DNA of 45,039 nt from Halocafeteria seosinensis (Eukaryota > Sar > Bigyra > Bicosoecida): positions 1 through 45,039 of the forward strand of contig LVLI01000385.1 of assembly GCA_001687465.1 (NCBI GenBank), read 5' to 3'. Positions within the stretch are counted from its first letter, which is position 1. Every line of letters begins with the position of its first letter. The notes under the pieces were generated by a model. It did not search any database. It was given only the letters and a program-made list of their open reading frames with translations, and was not told where the DNA came from. This document shows positions 34,376 through 45,039 of this stretch, piece by piece. Both the position numbers and the translations under genes were made by a program.

Positions 34376-37300
34376 ATGGCGGCGTCATCGTCGTCATCTG
34401 TCAACAACGAACAGGAGGACAGAGGAGGAAGACTTTCCGAAAGTATGCTCCAAAATAGAGAAGCGACGGCTTCTTCTGCACCCTATAACGCGGTCTCAGC
34501 GGCACCGTCAACAGCTCGGGAACAACGCACTACTAGTCTTCCCCCGTCACAACCCAGTAGAATACGCATCGGTCGAGATGGTAGCATCCGGGTTAACGTT
34601 GGACGACGTCGCAGGTCCTCTCAAGAACGACGTACCAGTTCTGCCCAACCAAGTGCAACCCGTGGGGACAGTTCCCGTGAAAGGACATTTAGAAGTCAAA
34701 GTAGGAAGCTTGAAAATCTGCAAGAGCAATGGAGTGGGGGAAACTTGGATGACACAGTCAACAGAAGTCTCAACTCGAGTTTTCTCTCTCCGAACCGCAG
34801 CGGTGCCCCAATGTACGATCCCACGTATTCCACCATTTCTACCCGCAATACGACGCTAGATACCACTGATGACTCCGTGAGACACATTCGTGAAAGAATT
34901 GAGAGAGTAAACCGTGGCATGGAAAAGGTAACGGGGTCAACCCATTCAGGAACTCCTAACACTCGCCCGCATAGCGTGAACTCCTTCTCAGACGCAAAAC
35001 CGGCCGCTCGAAATCGAGAAGACGAAAGGACAAGCCAAATACTCGGTGAATCATTTTACACAGATCCCAATTCGACTGTGCGAAAGCTCTCAGAGAAGAG
35101 TCAGCAGCTCCTCAAGAACACCCACGTAAGGGAGATTTGTACACGTTTTCTCAAATGCCAAATTAATTAGTAGAATGCTCCATGAAAACGTTTTGTGCAG
35201 GAACGCTCTGTCCGCGAACGTGTGGCGAATCGCTTAGCTTCGATTCGTAATTCTCGAAGGGGGTCAGCCACAGATGAAAGCCAGATTTTAGACCGAAGCG
35301 AGTTCAGTGACGTGCTGGGAAACGAGCGGGACTCTGTCAATGAGAAGTCGACGGTGGCCTCCACCACTGAGTTCCATCGTGACAAGTATGAGTATCAGTC
35401 TACAGGTAAAGACGAATATGGTAAGAGCCAACGCGTGAACGTTGAAACAAGCCAACACGCTATGAGGGGAGTTGCCGCATACCAACCGACCTGGACGGAG
35501 CATCGAAGGTCACAACAGGCGTTCGAAGAACGTACATCAGGGAGAGCCGGGAAAAGACAAGCGGATACTGAAATTGTCAAACAACAGGTGCCAAGTAGTG
35601 GGGCAACCAAAGCAAAGATGCCAGGAGAGACTGGTGTTGCAGAAAGCAATGAGGGGCAACGAGGCGGCACTAGCTGGAGAAGCACATACACTGTCAGAGA
35701 AGCGGATTCTCAGGACTCAGCTGGGCAAACTAGAGAGGCAAATGAAGCTTACCCCACGTATTCGCGTTCCATGCCCGAGAAAGAAAACGTGGAAATATCT
35801 TCTCACAGGTTTGGCGCAGCTTCAGGGGGTCAGGTCTCAGCAGGTCGCGCGCACACACACAGACGTGACACTTCTCCGCGAGAAACATCTGTTTACGAAG
35901 GTGTACATGACTATAGCGGAGCCGCCGAGTCTCAGCTTTCAACAGACCGCCATGATACGTATGGTCAGGGTACATCCAACGACGAACGTGCTGCGGGAAG
36001 TACCCAGGGGGCAACGCCTTCTCACAGTACCCCTGATCGAAATTATAGACCCCAACCAGAAGATTCCGCCGAATTTTCTGTAGGGCGTCAAAGTGACTCG
36101 TCTTCTGTGTATCAGGAAAAACAGCGCGATCGTCGCACCGACGATTACAAAGGTACTGAAGTTCTCCAGAGTGATAACACACCACAGCTAGGCCGGGACA
36201 CTCGACATACCCCTGGATCCGCTGAATCATCCAAGAGTACGCCTGACAGTGTCGGTACTGAAGAAATATTGAAGGTCCTCACTAATGAGAGGACTAACCA
36301 CGGTAGAACAAGCGACGACAGTGTTAAGCAAAGTGTAGGCGGTCGAGAATGGAAGAGCTCCAGCTCTACGAGAGGGAAAGATGAAGAACGCGACTACAGA
36401 AGGGAGATGAAGTTGTGGAGATCCCGATGTTCTTCGTTGAAAAAGGTGTATGATGCGGAGGTTTCTGCCAGGCAGGAAGCGAGCAAACTGTACGAGGAGG
36501 CTTTAGCCGAAGTGAGAGGTTTAAGATCTCAGCTCAGTGAGTACTCCAACGACAACATCGTCGTCCAAAAGGAAAGAGAAATAGGTCGACTCAAGCAGGC
36601 CATGAGAGCTCAGCACGTGAGTGTCCAATCCGTCAATAGACAGCTGGAAGAGCGAACTTCTCTTTTGGAGGAAGCAGAGTATAAACTCAACGCATCAAAG
36701 GAGAAAATCATTCAGCTTGAAAATAGAGTTGCTGCAATTAAAGAAGAAGACACCGTTAGGGAGAAAGACAAAGAGATTTCTGAGCTCAGACTTGAGTTGA
36801 GAAAGAAGCAGGAACAAATGAATTCGATGAATTTGAGTCACGAGAGGGGTAGAGAACGTTCTGCAGATCATGGAACATGGCTCAAAGAGCGAATTGAGTC
36901 GCTTGAGGAGGAAAATAGCCAGTTGAGGGTGCAAATAAAACTGTGGGAGGACAGCGAGAAGCAGTACCAGTCTAGCATTGAGGAGTACCAGAAGCAACTA
37001 CAAGCTACCCATGACGATCTACGATTCGAGCGAAGAAAACGGTCTCAATTAGAAGAAAACCTGACTGACGAAAACGCCAAAGTACAGAAAGCTAACGAGG
37101 AAGCTCAGATCGCTCAAGATAAACAGGAGGAGTTGCGTGCTCAGGTTGATTCATTGAGACAGAATGTCTCTTCTCGTGACAGCGAGATCAGTGACTTGCA
37201 AAGCCAATTGGAAAGCAAAGAGTCCGAGCTGCGGCAACTTCGTTACTCTTTGCAAGAGTACGGGGAAAGAGTGACAACGTATCAGGATGAGGCTTCCAAT

Positions 37301-40300
37301 CTTCAAGCGAGTTTAGAGCAAGTGCAACGCGACTACGAAAATGCTGTCATCCACGGAAAAAATAAAGAGTCAGAACTACAGGAAAAAGAGGAACAAATTA
37401 CTGAAGATCACGAGAAACTGGAGCAACTTCGCAACGAAATCAAGGAATGGAGGGATATACTTAGGCAACGGGATCAACAACTAAAAGATATCAAAGAGGC
37501 TAGAGAGACACTGAGAACCGAGGTGGAGGCAACAAAGGACGATTTGACCTACTACAAAGGGAGAAGCACTGCCCTTGAGCAGGACTATTCTCACTTGCAG
37601 GAGACAGCCAAAGCGTATGAAGATAGGGTGACGAAGTATGAGCATGAGCTTCAGGAAAAGGAGGAGACGCTCGAGCGGTTACAGAGGCAGCTTGATGAGA
37701 GTGAGAAACACCGATCAACCGCGGAACACAATGCTCGTGATCTTGCAGAATCTTCCTCAACGAAGGCAAGAAAGGTTGAACAGCTGCACATGTTTGTCGA
37801 AGACCAAGATGGCTTAATTGCTCGTTTAAGCAGCTTAGTCCAGCGATTCGAGGATGAAATCAAGAATCGGAAGCATGAGATATCTGAGTTGTATCAGTCT
37901 GCCGAAGAAAAAAGCAAAGAAATGCAACAGTCCGAGGCGGAAAAGCAGAGAGTTTCGAGAGAATTTAGCCGGTGCTACACCGAGCTTATCTCGGTTTCAG
38001 AACGAATGAGCATGCTACAAGAAGATAACAGTATGCTGTCCAAGCGTTCACAGCTTCATGTAGAACTGATCAAGCAGACTGCATCGTCTCTCGGGGAAAC
38101 CCTTACAGTGGAGCAGTGCTTGGGTTTACTAGAAAACAGCTTCAAGCAGAAGGATCGGGAAATGGAGAGTCTCCACGAGCGCCTGCAAGTCGAATCGGCG
38201 GAGAAATCTTCTGCAGAGGAAAGTCTCGCAGAAATGCGGTTGTCGAAGGATAAGATCGAGGCACAACTGTCATCGATTATCGGAACGGTGGAAGAAGTGC
38301 TGCGTTGTTTTGAAGATGCAGGACTTCAGCAAGGCCATTCGCCGAGCATTGACGAATCAGATCAATTGCGGGAGGAGTTGAAGCATCAGTGTCAATTGGT
38401 AATAAAAAATTGGCAAACCAAAGCAGACGAAATTGAAGCGTTGAGGGAAAAACTCAAAACCTCTAATAATGAAATAAACCAGTTGAAGTCTGCTTTAAGG
38501 GACACAGAGGAGCGTCTTCGTGAACGAAATGAGTCCGTCAGCGATTTAAAGGCGAAAGTGTCCGAGCTACATAGTTCAATGTCTACGGCACAGGATGAGC
38601 TTGAGGACATTAAGAAAGAGTTCCAAGAAGAAAAGGACACAAACTGTCGGCTCAATAAAGAGTATGAGGAAATGCAAAATACGCTGGAGGAGGTTAAAGG
38701 TCAACTGAACTCCACTCAGCAAAATCTGAAAGAGGAGAGAGATCGTCACCGCAATGATCGGAGAAATTTGCACAGGTCGATGGCAGAATACAGGGATGGG
38801 ATTCTAATGATCATTCAAGGTCTCCAATATTTCAGAACCCGGTTTCAAGATTTACGGTACCTGAAAGATGCTCCGGAGATTAATTGGCCTCATTTTATTG
38901 ACTACACTGCGAATGAACTACGGGAGTATGCATTCAATTCGGAGTCATTTGAGGCAATGGAGACTTGCATAGTAGAGTCCGCCGATAGTCTGCGGCATAT
39001 GGAGGCCACTGCTTGGGAGTACGATTACCAGCAACGAGACATGCGCAGTCAATTGAAGCAATTGCAGGCAGAACGGGAACAGCTCTCTAAGGAGAAACGG
39101 TCGCTTCAGGAATCACTCGAACAAGAAAGAGAAGCACATTCTGAAGATATTCGGACAAAGAGTGAACAGCTAAAGGAGGCCCAGGATGAGCTTCGCGAGA
39201 AGGTACACGAAATCGGACAATTGGAAGAAAAAGTTGAATACGTCCAAAACGACAAAGAAGACATGGCAGCTGTCAATGAGAAGCTTACTGAGAGACTCCA
39301 TCGGCTGGATAGTACCTTAAGAGATCTTCGCGGTAGGTATTCATCGATGTCTTCAAACGTCAGGATATCTGAGCACCGGTTAGAGCAGTACCGTATGATG
39401 ATAGAACAAACCCAATTGAAAGCAGAAGACCGCGTTATGCAGACGCTGCAGCGCCCGAAAGTAAATGAAGGACACGCAATTGAGAAGTATGAGAGGGAAA
39501 ATGCTGAGCTTTCTGAGTCGGTGGAAAGAAAGAACGAGGAACTACGATATCTCCAAGAAAGGATTAGAGAATTTCAAGAAGCGGAAGAACGCTCTGAAAA
39601 GCGTTTGAGGGAATTCGAAGAGGGGGATGCAGACAATAAACAGTACATAAACCAGCTTATCTGTGAAAAGGAGACGGAGCAAGCCCGAAATCAGGACGTT
39701 GATGCGTTACTAGACTCTGTAAAAGAAGAAAGGAATAAACTCCAGAAATCTCGTGACGATATTGAAAGGCAGCTAGGCCAGGTTTTAGAAGATTCGAAGA
39801 AATATCGAAAGGAGCTGGAACAGGAGAGGAATCGCTCATGGGAACTACAGCAAGCAAATAACTCTCTTCAGGATACATGTGATCGCCTCCGCACAGAATT
39901 GAGTAATCTCGAGTCTAGCCGTAGCTCTCTGGCTCAGGAGTCTATAAATGCCTTCCGAAGGCGCTCCAACAAGCTTAGATGGATGATATCAGGCTTGCGC
40001 GAAGAACTTACCTCGTTAAGAGAATATGCTCATGGGATTGGACATCTCTCGAAAACAGAGGAACCGCTTAGCTATTTAACGGAGCTGCAGCTTACGCTAA
40101 AAAGAAACAGACGCAACAACGCGCTTATACAAAATCGTCTTGATTCCGCTTTGTCTGATTCCCAATTATCGAAGAAGCTAGTACTTTGCGCTGTGCAACA
40201 CTATAACAAACTCATCGATGCTGTATGCTGGCGCTTTTCTCAGCTGACCGGAAACGCTATTGTTCCTGCTAAACTCGCTGAAGAGTTGCCATCTTCTGCG

Positions 40301-43300
40301 GAAGAGTTCGAAGAAGTCTTATCTTGGACAGTGGTGGAATTTCAAAATACGTTGCAGAGTGCTGGTTCATTCGAGGACCAAGAGTTGGTCCGCAAGCCGG
40401 CAGAATTCCCGGAGCGTTACAATATGGTGGTAGAAGATCTTTGCAGTAGATTAAAAGAGATAGATTCGGAAAGAGAAGAGCTCTCAGAACAGCTTAATCG
40501 TAGTCAAGAACGGAATCGTGCACTGCGAGAATCGTTGACTGGAACTGAGAACGAATTAGCGGAGACCAAGAGTCGGCTGGACATAGCTTCAGCGTCGGAG
40601 GAAATGGTTGACAATGCGTTGGATTCCATTAATGAATTGAAAGATGAAGTTGACTATTATCGCAACCAGCAGATTGAAAACGAGCAAACTATTAATAAAT
40701 TGTACGATGAAGTGGCCCTCCTGAAGGAACAAAATGCTTCCCTAGAATCGGAGCTTCAAAAGAGCCACGGAAAGAGTGGTGTGGAGACACACGCCTACGG
40801 TGGGGAACGCGGTGGGTTGGAGATAAAGAATGCACCGAGATCCCGTTTAGATGAGCTAAGTGAGAGGCAATCCGAGCTCGAGAAACACCTTGAAGAAAAG
40901 GAAAAGGAGCTAAACGAATTGAGAAAGACGTTTTCGCAGGATGTGCGGAAAGATACTACTGAACGCGGCACTGATGAATTGGATATAATAAGGGCCGACC
41001 GAGACAGTGCACGGCAGGAGGTTAAGCAGTTGCAAAGTCAACTTAGTACTGTGCAGAACCACTTGAACGAAACGATGGAGGCGTTCCAGGCTCACAAATC
41101 TAGAATCAACGCTATGTACGAGGAAAACTCGTCCCTCAAAGATCAATTGAACCGTTTAGAGAGTACCAGGGATTTAACACCGTCAAACAATTCGGATGAG
41201 CTGTATAGGGTCGGCGAATTTAACTCCCAAGCTACAGCTGAGAGGGAGGTGCAGCGGTTGCGTTCTGTTATCGAGGTATACGAACGGTCGGTATCAGATA
41301 TCCAAAACCAAGTTACTTCACTCTCGAAGTCGCTTCGCGAGAAGGATACAAGAGTGCAACAATTGTATGCGGATAAGACCCATCTTGAGAATCAGGTCTC
41401 GACGATGCAGTATGAGAATGAGCACCTTCGAAATCACATTGACACCCTCAAAATTTCCATCCAAACTCTTTTCTGTAGCTACATGACGGAAACTCGGCAG
41501 TCCACACATAAGCGTGAATCGAGTGATGGACAGGATCCTGATGCCGAAGTCGAAAGCGCTCGCGCCAATGTTGAGGAGCTGAACAAGTTCATGGATAGAC
41601 AGTCAAAGAAAATCTCAGAGTACGAAAAGAAAATCGAGGAAAAGGACAAGCAGTTAAATGATCTCAGATTAAACATGAAGCCACAACGTGAAATAATCAC
41701 CAGATCAATGGGCTCCCAGACCGCGTTGAAAGAAGACGGAGAGAAGGTTAAGCAGCAAACGCGTCAGGTTGAAACCCTGAATGCCAAGTTAGGGGCGAAA
41801 ACGAAGCAGCTGCATCGAGTGGAAGAGCGGAAGCAGGGTTACTTGCTAAGACTCCGAAAATTGATGGTGGCCGTAAAGCGAATTTGCCAGGAGGTGGCTT
41901 CAGAAGAATCGTTAGACGTGGATAATTTGCGTGGAAGCGGTAAAGATGTTATAGCTAAGGTGCTTGCTTCGGAGCAAGCAAGCGAAGACCAATTTGACAA
42001 GAATGTTGACGAAGAGGTCGATACGTCAATAGGCCTTATACGCTCTGTATTTGAGGAGCTGCTAGAAAAGTTGTGGCACTCCGGCCATCATCTTGAAGAC
42101 GAACGTAATACAGGCACCCGCTTGACTCGAATAGCAAATCGCGGTGAGAGAGAGGACAGACCAACGCAAGACTATTCTGATGGTGAAGATGCTGTCGAAC
42201 AAGATAGTGTAAACAATGAGCATTCACAGTCCTACGAGGACGATTCTACGGTAGACTTCTTGATGCAACAACAAGAAGATATCGAAAATCAGCTGCAGAA
42301 ACTGCATCAACGTCTTCAAGGCGTTGCTCAAGACGACCGTGATGAAGGCTATGGTGATGCTGTAGGAGCGTTTTCCAGGGGAAAATCCGGTACGGAACAT
42401 GATGCAGCATGCTCTACCGGGCGTTCCTCAGTTGAAAATTGGGACGGAGGATCCCGAGGGGAACATTTGGACAAAATGGCCACCGGAACAGTAAACGAGG
42501 TGTCAGATTATGCTGCACATGGGTCTAGACAGGTATTCGAGCGAGAAGCGAAGGTACCCGTTTCTCGCTCTGTCGAAGAAAGACATCATGACAGTACCTT
42601 CGAGAAAAATATCGAAGATACAGGATTTGAATCTGGCTCGACGCAGACCCCTACTACTATTGAGGAGAACAGTGAACATACGGTCCCGATGCTCAACATA
42701 GATGAATCGACGCGTAACGTCAACGAAGAGAGGAGGAGATCTCGCGATGAGAGGAAGTCCCGACGAAGCAAGTCCCAGAGAGCCAAAAAGAGAAACAACT
42801 CCTTTATTCATATACCGTCAGCTAGAGATGCAAAGCAGAGGAGTCGTGGAAGAGCCCATTCTCTGCATGACACAGTCATTCGGAAGATGTCTAGAAAAGG
42901 CATCAGGAGATGTGGGTCAGCGGGTGCCCTGTCTGCAGAGGAATGGGCCAAACGATATCACAGTCTTCAAGAGAGTGTTAAACAGAAGCGGGCTGCTCAA
43001 CAATCTCGTCGTCGAAAGAAAAATGAACACGCTCGGCGGGCGGAGGAGGCTGCTCGGCGGCGGCGAGAGGAGAAGATGGCGGATGAAGTTCAGCATCGCG
43101 TCAGGGACGCTATTAATGAATATGCCGATGTCTTCTCGGATAGAGTAGAAACAGTTGTAAATCGCTATGAAACTCAAATCAGTCGCCAATTGCTTCGGCT
43201 GCCCGACCAGGGTGAAGAGCGTTACCTCGGTACGGATGAAACGTTGGAAAGAGACCATTGTGAGCGGGCTCCGGATGCTCCCGATATTGCTGAACTGAGA

Positions 43301-43774
43301 ACAGAAGCGGCAGTGGCTGCTACTGATGCTATTCGACTTCTAAAGCGGCAGCAAGTTGAGTCATTGAAGAGTGGCATCTGTCCTGAAACTGCTGCGTGGT
43401 TGTTGGCTGGATCCTATTCATCCCGGATGAATTCGAAGCAACAGAGAGTAGATGCATCTAAGGAGAATGCACCCGAAAAAGAGGGGGAAAGTGAATGCGA
43501 TAGCATAGGTTATCTACTGCGTGAATTACGGCGTTGCCTTGGCCTGTTGAAGCAAAGTGGCCAATTGAGTGCTCGTGATTGCAGCACTCTAGCCAGGGCT
43601 ATCGGCCTTCGAAGAGCCACTCAAGTGGATGCAACGAAACAGAGGGTACGAGGTCCGGACCACCAACACTCAGAAGTCCCTGCCAGGATTGCTCAGAGTC
43701 TGGCTGAGTTAAATGCTACACAGTTACCGTTTGAACGTGCTGGTGACACCTTTCGGAGTGATCTGAAGGGTTAG
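34376..43774 (+). CDS. Giant coiled-coil protein, 3107 aa, family not recognised
   Basis: Exons 34376-35125 and 35201-43774 joined by a 75-nt intron in phase 0. I start at MAASSSSSVNN; an ATG at 34289 lies in frame but before a possible leader splice site. Residues 1-640 are Ser/Arg/Gln-rich and disordered, with basic clusters (GRRRRSSQERR). From about 640 to 2350 long heptad runs with leucines spaced by Glu/Gln/Arg form a near-continuous coiled coil. Non-coil islands interrupt it near 1450-1530 (GLQYFRTRFQDLRYL) and 1870-1980. The tail has an acidic stretch, a basic patch near 2790-2870 (AQQSRRRKKNEHARRAEEAARRRR) and a C-terminal helical part (SIGYLLRELRRCLGLLKQSG). The layout resembles centrosome, basal-body or rootlet proteins and golgins. 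Without a domain match the role is open; IFT22 in the window shows the cell makes cilia. Confidence 0.85.
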
Positions 43775-44078
43775 TGAATATGTGTCGATGCCCGCGCGTT
43801 TTCCTTTAGATTCTTCCCTCGACGAGCCTATCGGGATAGGTTGACAAGTTGCCAGCCTTTTCACTAAACAACCTGAGGCAAAGGCTTTGGCCCAAAGCAT
43901 TTAGCGAGAGTTTTGGCTCTGGCCTTATATAGCCGTAGGATCATGAGGGCTAGGATGCAGAAATAAGGACCGATTCTTATCATCGACGGCTTTGTGCACG
44001 CCTTTCAGGTGGAGAAATGCCATTGGAAAGGCAATTGGATTTATGCACTCTGTTGGACTTCTATTGCGAAATCGTTCG
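43775..44078. other. Spacer between the coiled-coil gene and its decayed copy
   Basis: Non-coding, stops in all frames. It contains a 17-bp string (44031-44047, GCAATTGGATTTATGCA) identical to 1783-1799 within the ascorbate peroxidase gene. Nothing else is recognised. Confidence 0.4.
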
Positions 44079-44780
44079 CAGACACAGTTGTAAATCGCTA
44101 TGAGACTACAACCAATCGCTAATTGCTTCGAGTCCCCTCGAGTTCCGTTCGACTCTCACACAAGGTGCATAACACTCTGGAACGAGACCAATTGTTAGTT
44201 GCTGAACTGAGGAGGGGAGCGGAAGTGGCTGCTACTGATGCTATTCGACTTCTAACGTAACAGAAGTTGAACCATTGAAGCAGGGTATATGATATATATC
44301 CTGCGGATCAGGTCATGTGAATTCGCAACAACGAAGATGCGTGTAAAGAAAATGTGCCCGAAGAAAGGGGTAGGAGTGACTACGATAGCATCGATTATCT
44401 AGGGTGTGAATTGGGCGTTGCCTGTAGTGTTGCAGCACAGTCAATAGTGAAAGTCCGGTGATTAAAGTGCGCTTGCCAGGGCTATCGCCCTTCGAGAGCC
44501 ACTCAAACCGATACAACCAAGAAGAGGTACGAGGTCCGGACCATCAACACTCTGACGTTCCCGCCAGGATCACTCACAGTCTGGTAGACTTAATTGCTAC
44601 AAGTTTTTACCGTTTAAACGAGCTGGTGGGTGGCTTTTCGACTGTTGTACCGAATCGTTTACGTGACATACAGGGAAATACGTGTCGATGCCGGTATATT
44701 GCTCATCAAAAGAAACGTGGTTTCCTTTGCCTTGACTCCCGAAAGAAGGATCTCTCTTCAACAGACCTATTCACTTGCCC
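44079..44780 (+). pseudogene. Decayed tandem copy of the 3' end of the coiled-coil gene
   Basis: The stretch matches 43145 to about 43840 in order. Shared strings include CAGTTGTAAATCGCTATGA (43150 and 44083), TGGCTGCTACTGATGCTATT with CGACTTCTAA after it, GCCAGGGCTATCG, GTACGAGGTCCGGACCA and GTGTCGATGCC beyond the stop codon. The copy carries an in-frame TAA just after the CGACTTCTAA string, small indels and a rearranged 3' part, so it encodes nothing. It begins about 930 bp downstream of its parent region. It lacks the coiled-coil body and looks like a 3'-terminal tandem duplication that has drifted. Confidence 0.85.
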
Positions 44781-44899
44781 GACTAATTCGATGGCAAGTC
44801 ACTGTACCAGACAACAAAAGTGTGCACAGCGAGAACAACTGTTAATAAGAGAGGTATCAATTCTCCCGACCCTGCTGTACCCCTCTACTGATGAACAAC

Positions 44900-45039
44900 T
44901 TAAAGCGCATCAATATCTACTTCTGCTCCACCTTCACCGGCGTCGTCTTCGTCCCCTTCTCCTCCTTCGTCGAATTCGAAAGCTCCTTCAGCACCGGCAT
45001 CTCCGGCCATTTCAGAGCCGCCTGCAACAGCTCCTGTTT
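44900..45039 (-). CDS. Partial gene: acidic Gly/Glu/Asp-rich C-terminus
   Basis: Minus-strand frame open from the window edge to a TAA at 44902-44900. The visible 45 residues are a low-complexity acidic tail (GAFEFDEGGEGDEDDAGEGG) ending AEVDIDAL. Gene upstream of this tail lies outside the window. Composition and clean GC3-rich codons suggest a real C-terminus. Family unknown. Confidence 0.5.
   Translation of the reverse strand, partial: TGAVAGGSEMAGDAGAEGAFEFDEGGEGDEDDAGEGGAEVDIDAL

Noticed and set aside
35195-36083. Alternative start at 35195 and overlapping frames in the coiled-coil gene
   Set aside because: The ORF start at 35195 lies inside the intron (35126-35200). Exon 34376-35125 joins in phase to it, and overlapping frames are shadows of the same coding sequence.

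Overview
The window is nuclear DNA of a eukaryote. It is compact, with about 13 protein genes in 45 kb. Most genes are split by small GT..AG introns, usually 58-83 nt, and I placed the exons by reading frame, splice consensus and family alignment from memory. An intraflagellar-transport GTPase (IFT22) means the lineage has cilia. A true ascorbate peroxidase, a mitochondrial-type glycine C-acetyltransferase, a PIN-like/GPCR-like (LYCHOS/GPR155-type) membrane protein, a MAT2B-like protein, CPSF73 and SKI3 fit a unicellular protist or alga. I cannot name the group. No prokaryotic, organellar, CRISPR or rRNA signal was seen.

Layout. 1-1335: repeat-rich spacer with GGAGTGGGAGTA-type repeats and three decayed copies of a longer unit; the last copy carries the likely 5' splice site of the ascorbate peroxidase leader. 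1411-2325 (+): ascorbate peroxidase. About 2485-3060: relic of a coding sequence with tail-fibre-like DAV.K.YVD repeats, broken by shifts and stops. 3132-3812 (+): IFT22. 3891-5450 (-): glycine C-acetyltransferase. 6029-9180 (-): 14-exon membrane protein with six short repeats in front of an SPFH/band-7 domain. 9390-9848 (-): tentative 87-residue gene. 10528-13490 (+): PIN-GPCR fusion. 13622-14739 (-): MAT2B-like. 15014-17938 (+): CPSF73 endonuclease. 18069-22436 (-): unrecognised 1278-residue protein. 23034-29608 (-): SKI3. 30058-31963 (+) and 32004-33905 (-): two tail-to-tail glycosyltransferases of exostosin type. 34376-43774 (+): 3107-residue coiled-coil protein. About 44079-44780: decayed tandem copy of the 3' end of that gene. 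44900-45039 (-): acidic C-terminus of a gene running off the window.

The genes are mostly unrelated housekeeping genes packed in divergent and convergent pairs (tail-to-tail gaps of 40-131 bp). Two pairs share a theme. CPSF73 and SKI3 both act on RNA ends or decay. The two glycosyltransferases carry, in separate genes, the two domain types that animal exostosins fuse. The most unusual items are the SPFH protein with six internal repeats, the split exostosin-like pair, the PIN-GPCR fusion, the tail-fibre-like relic, and the giant coiled-coil gene with its decayed tandem copy.
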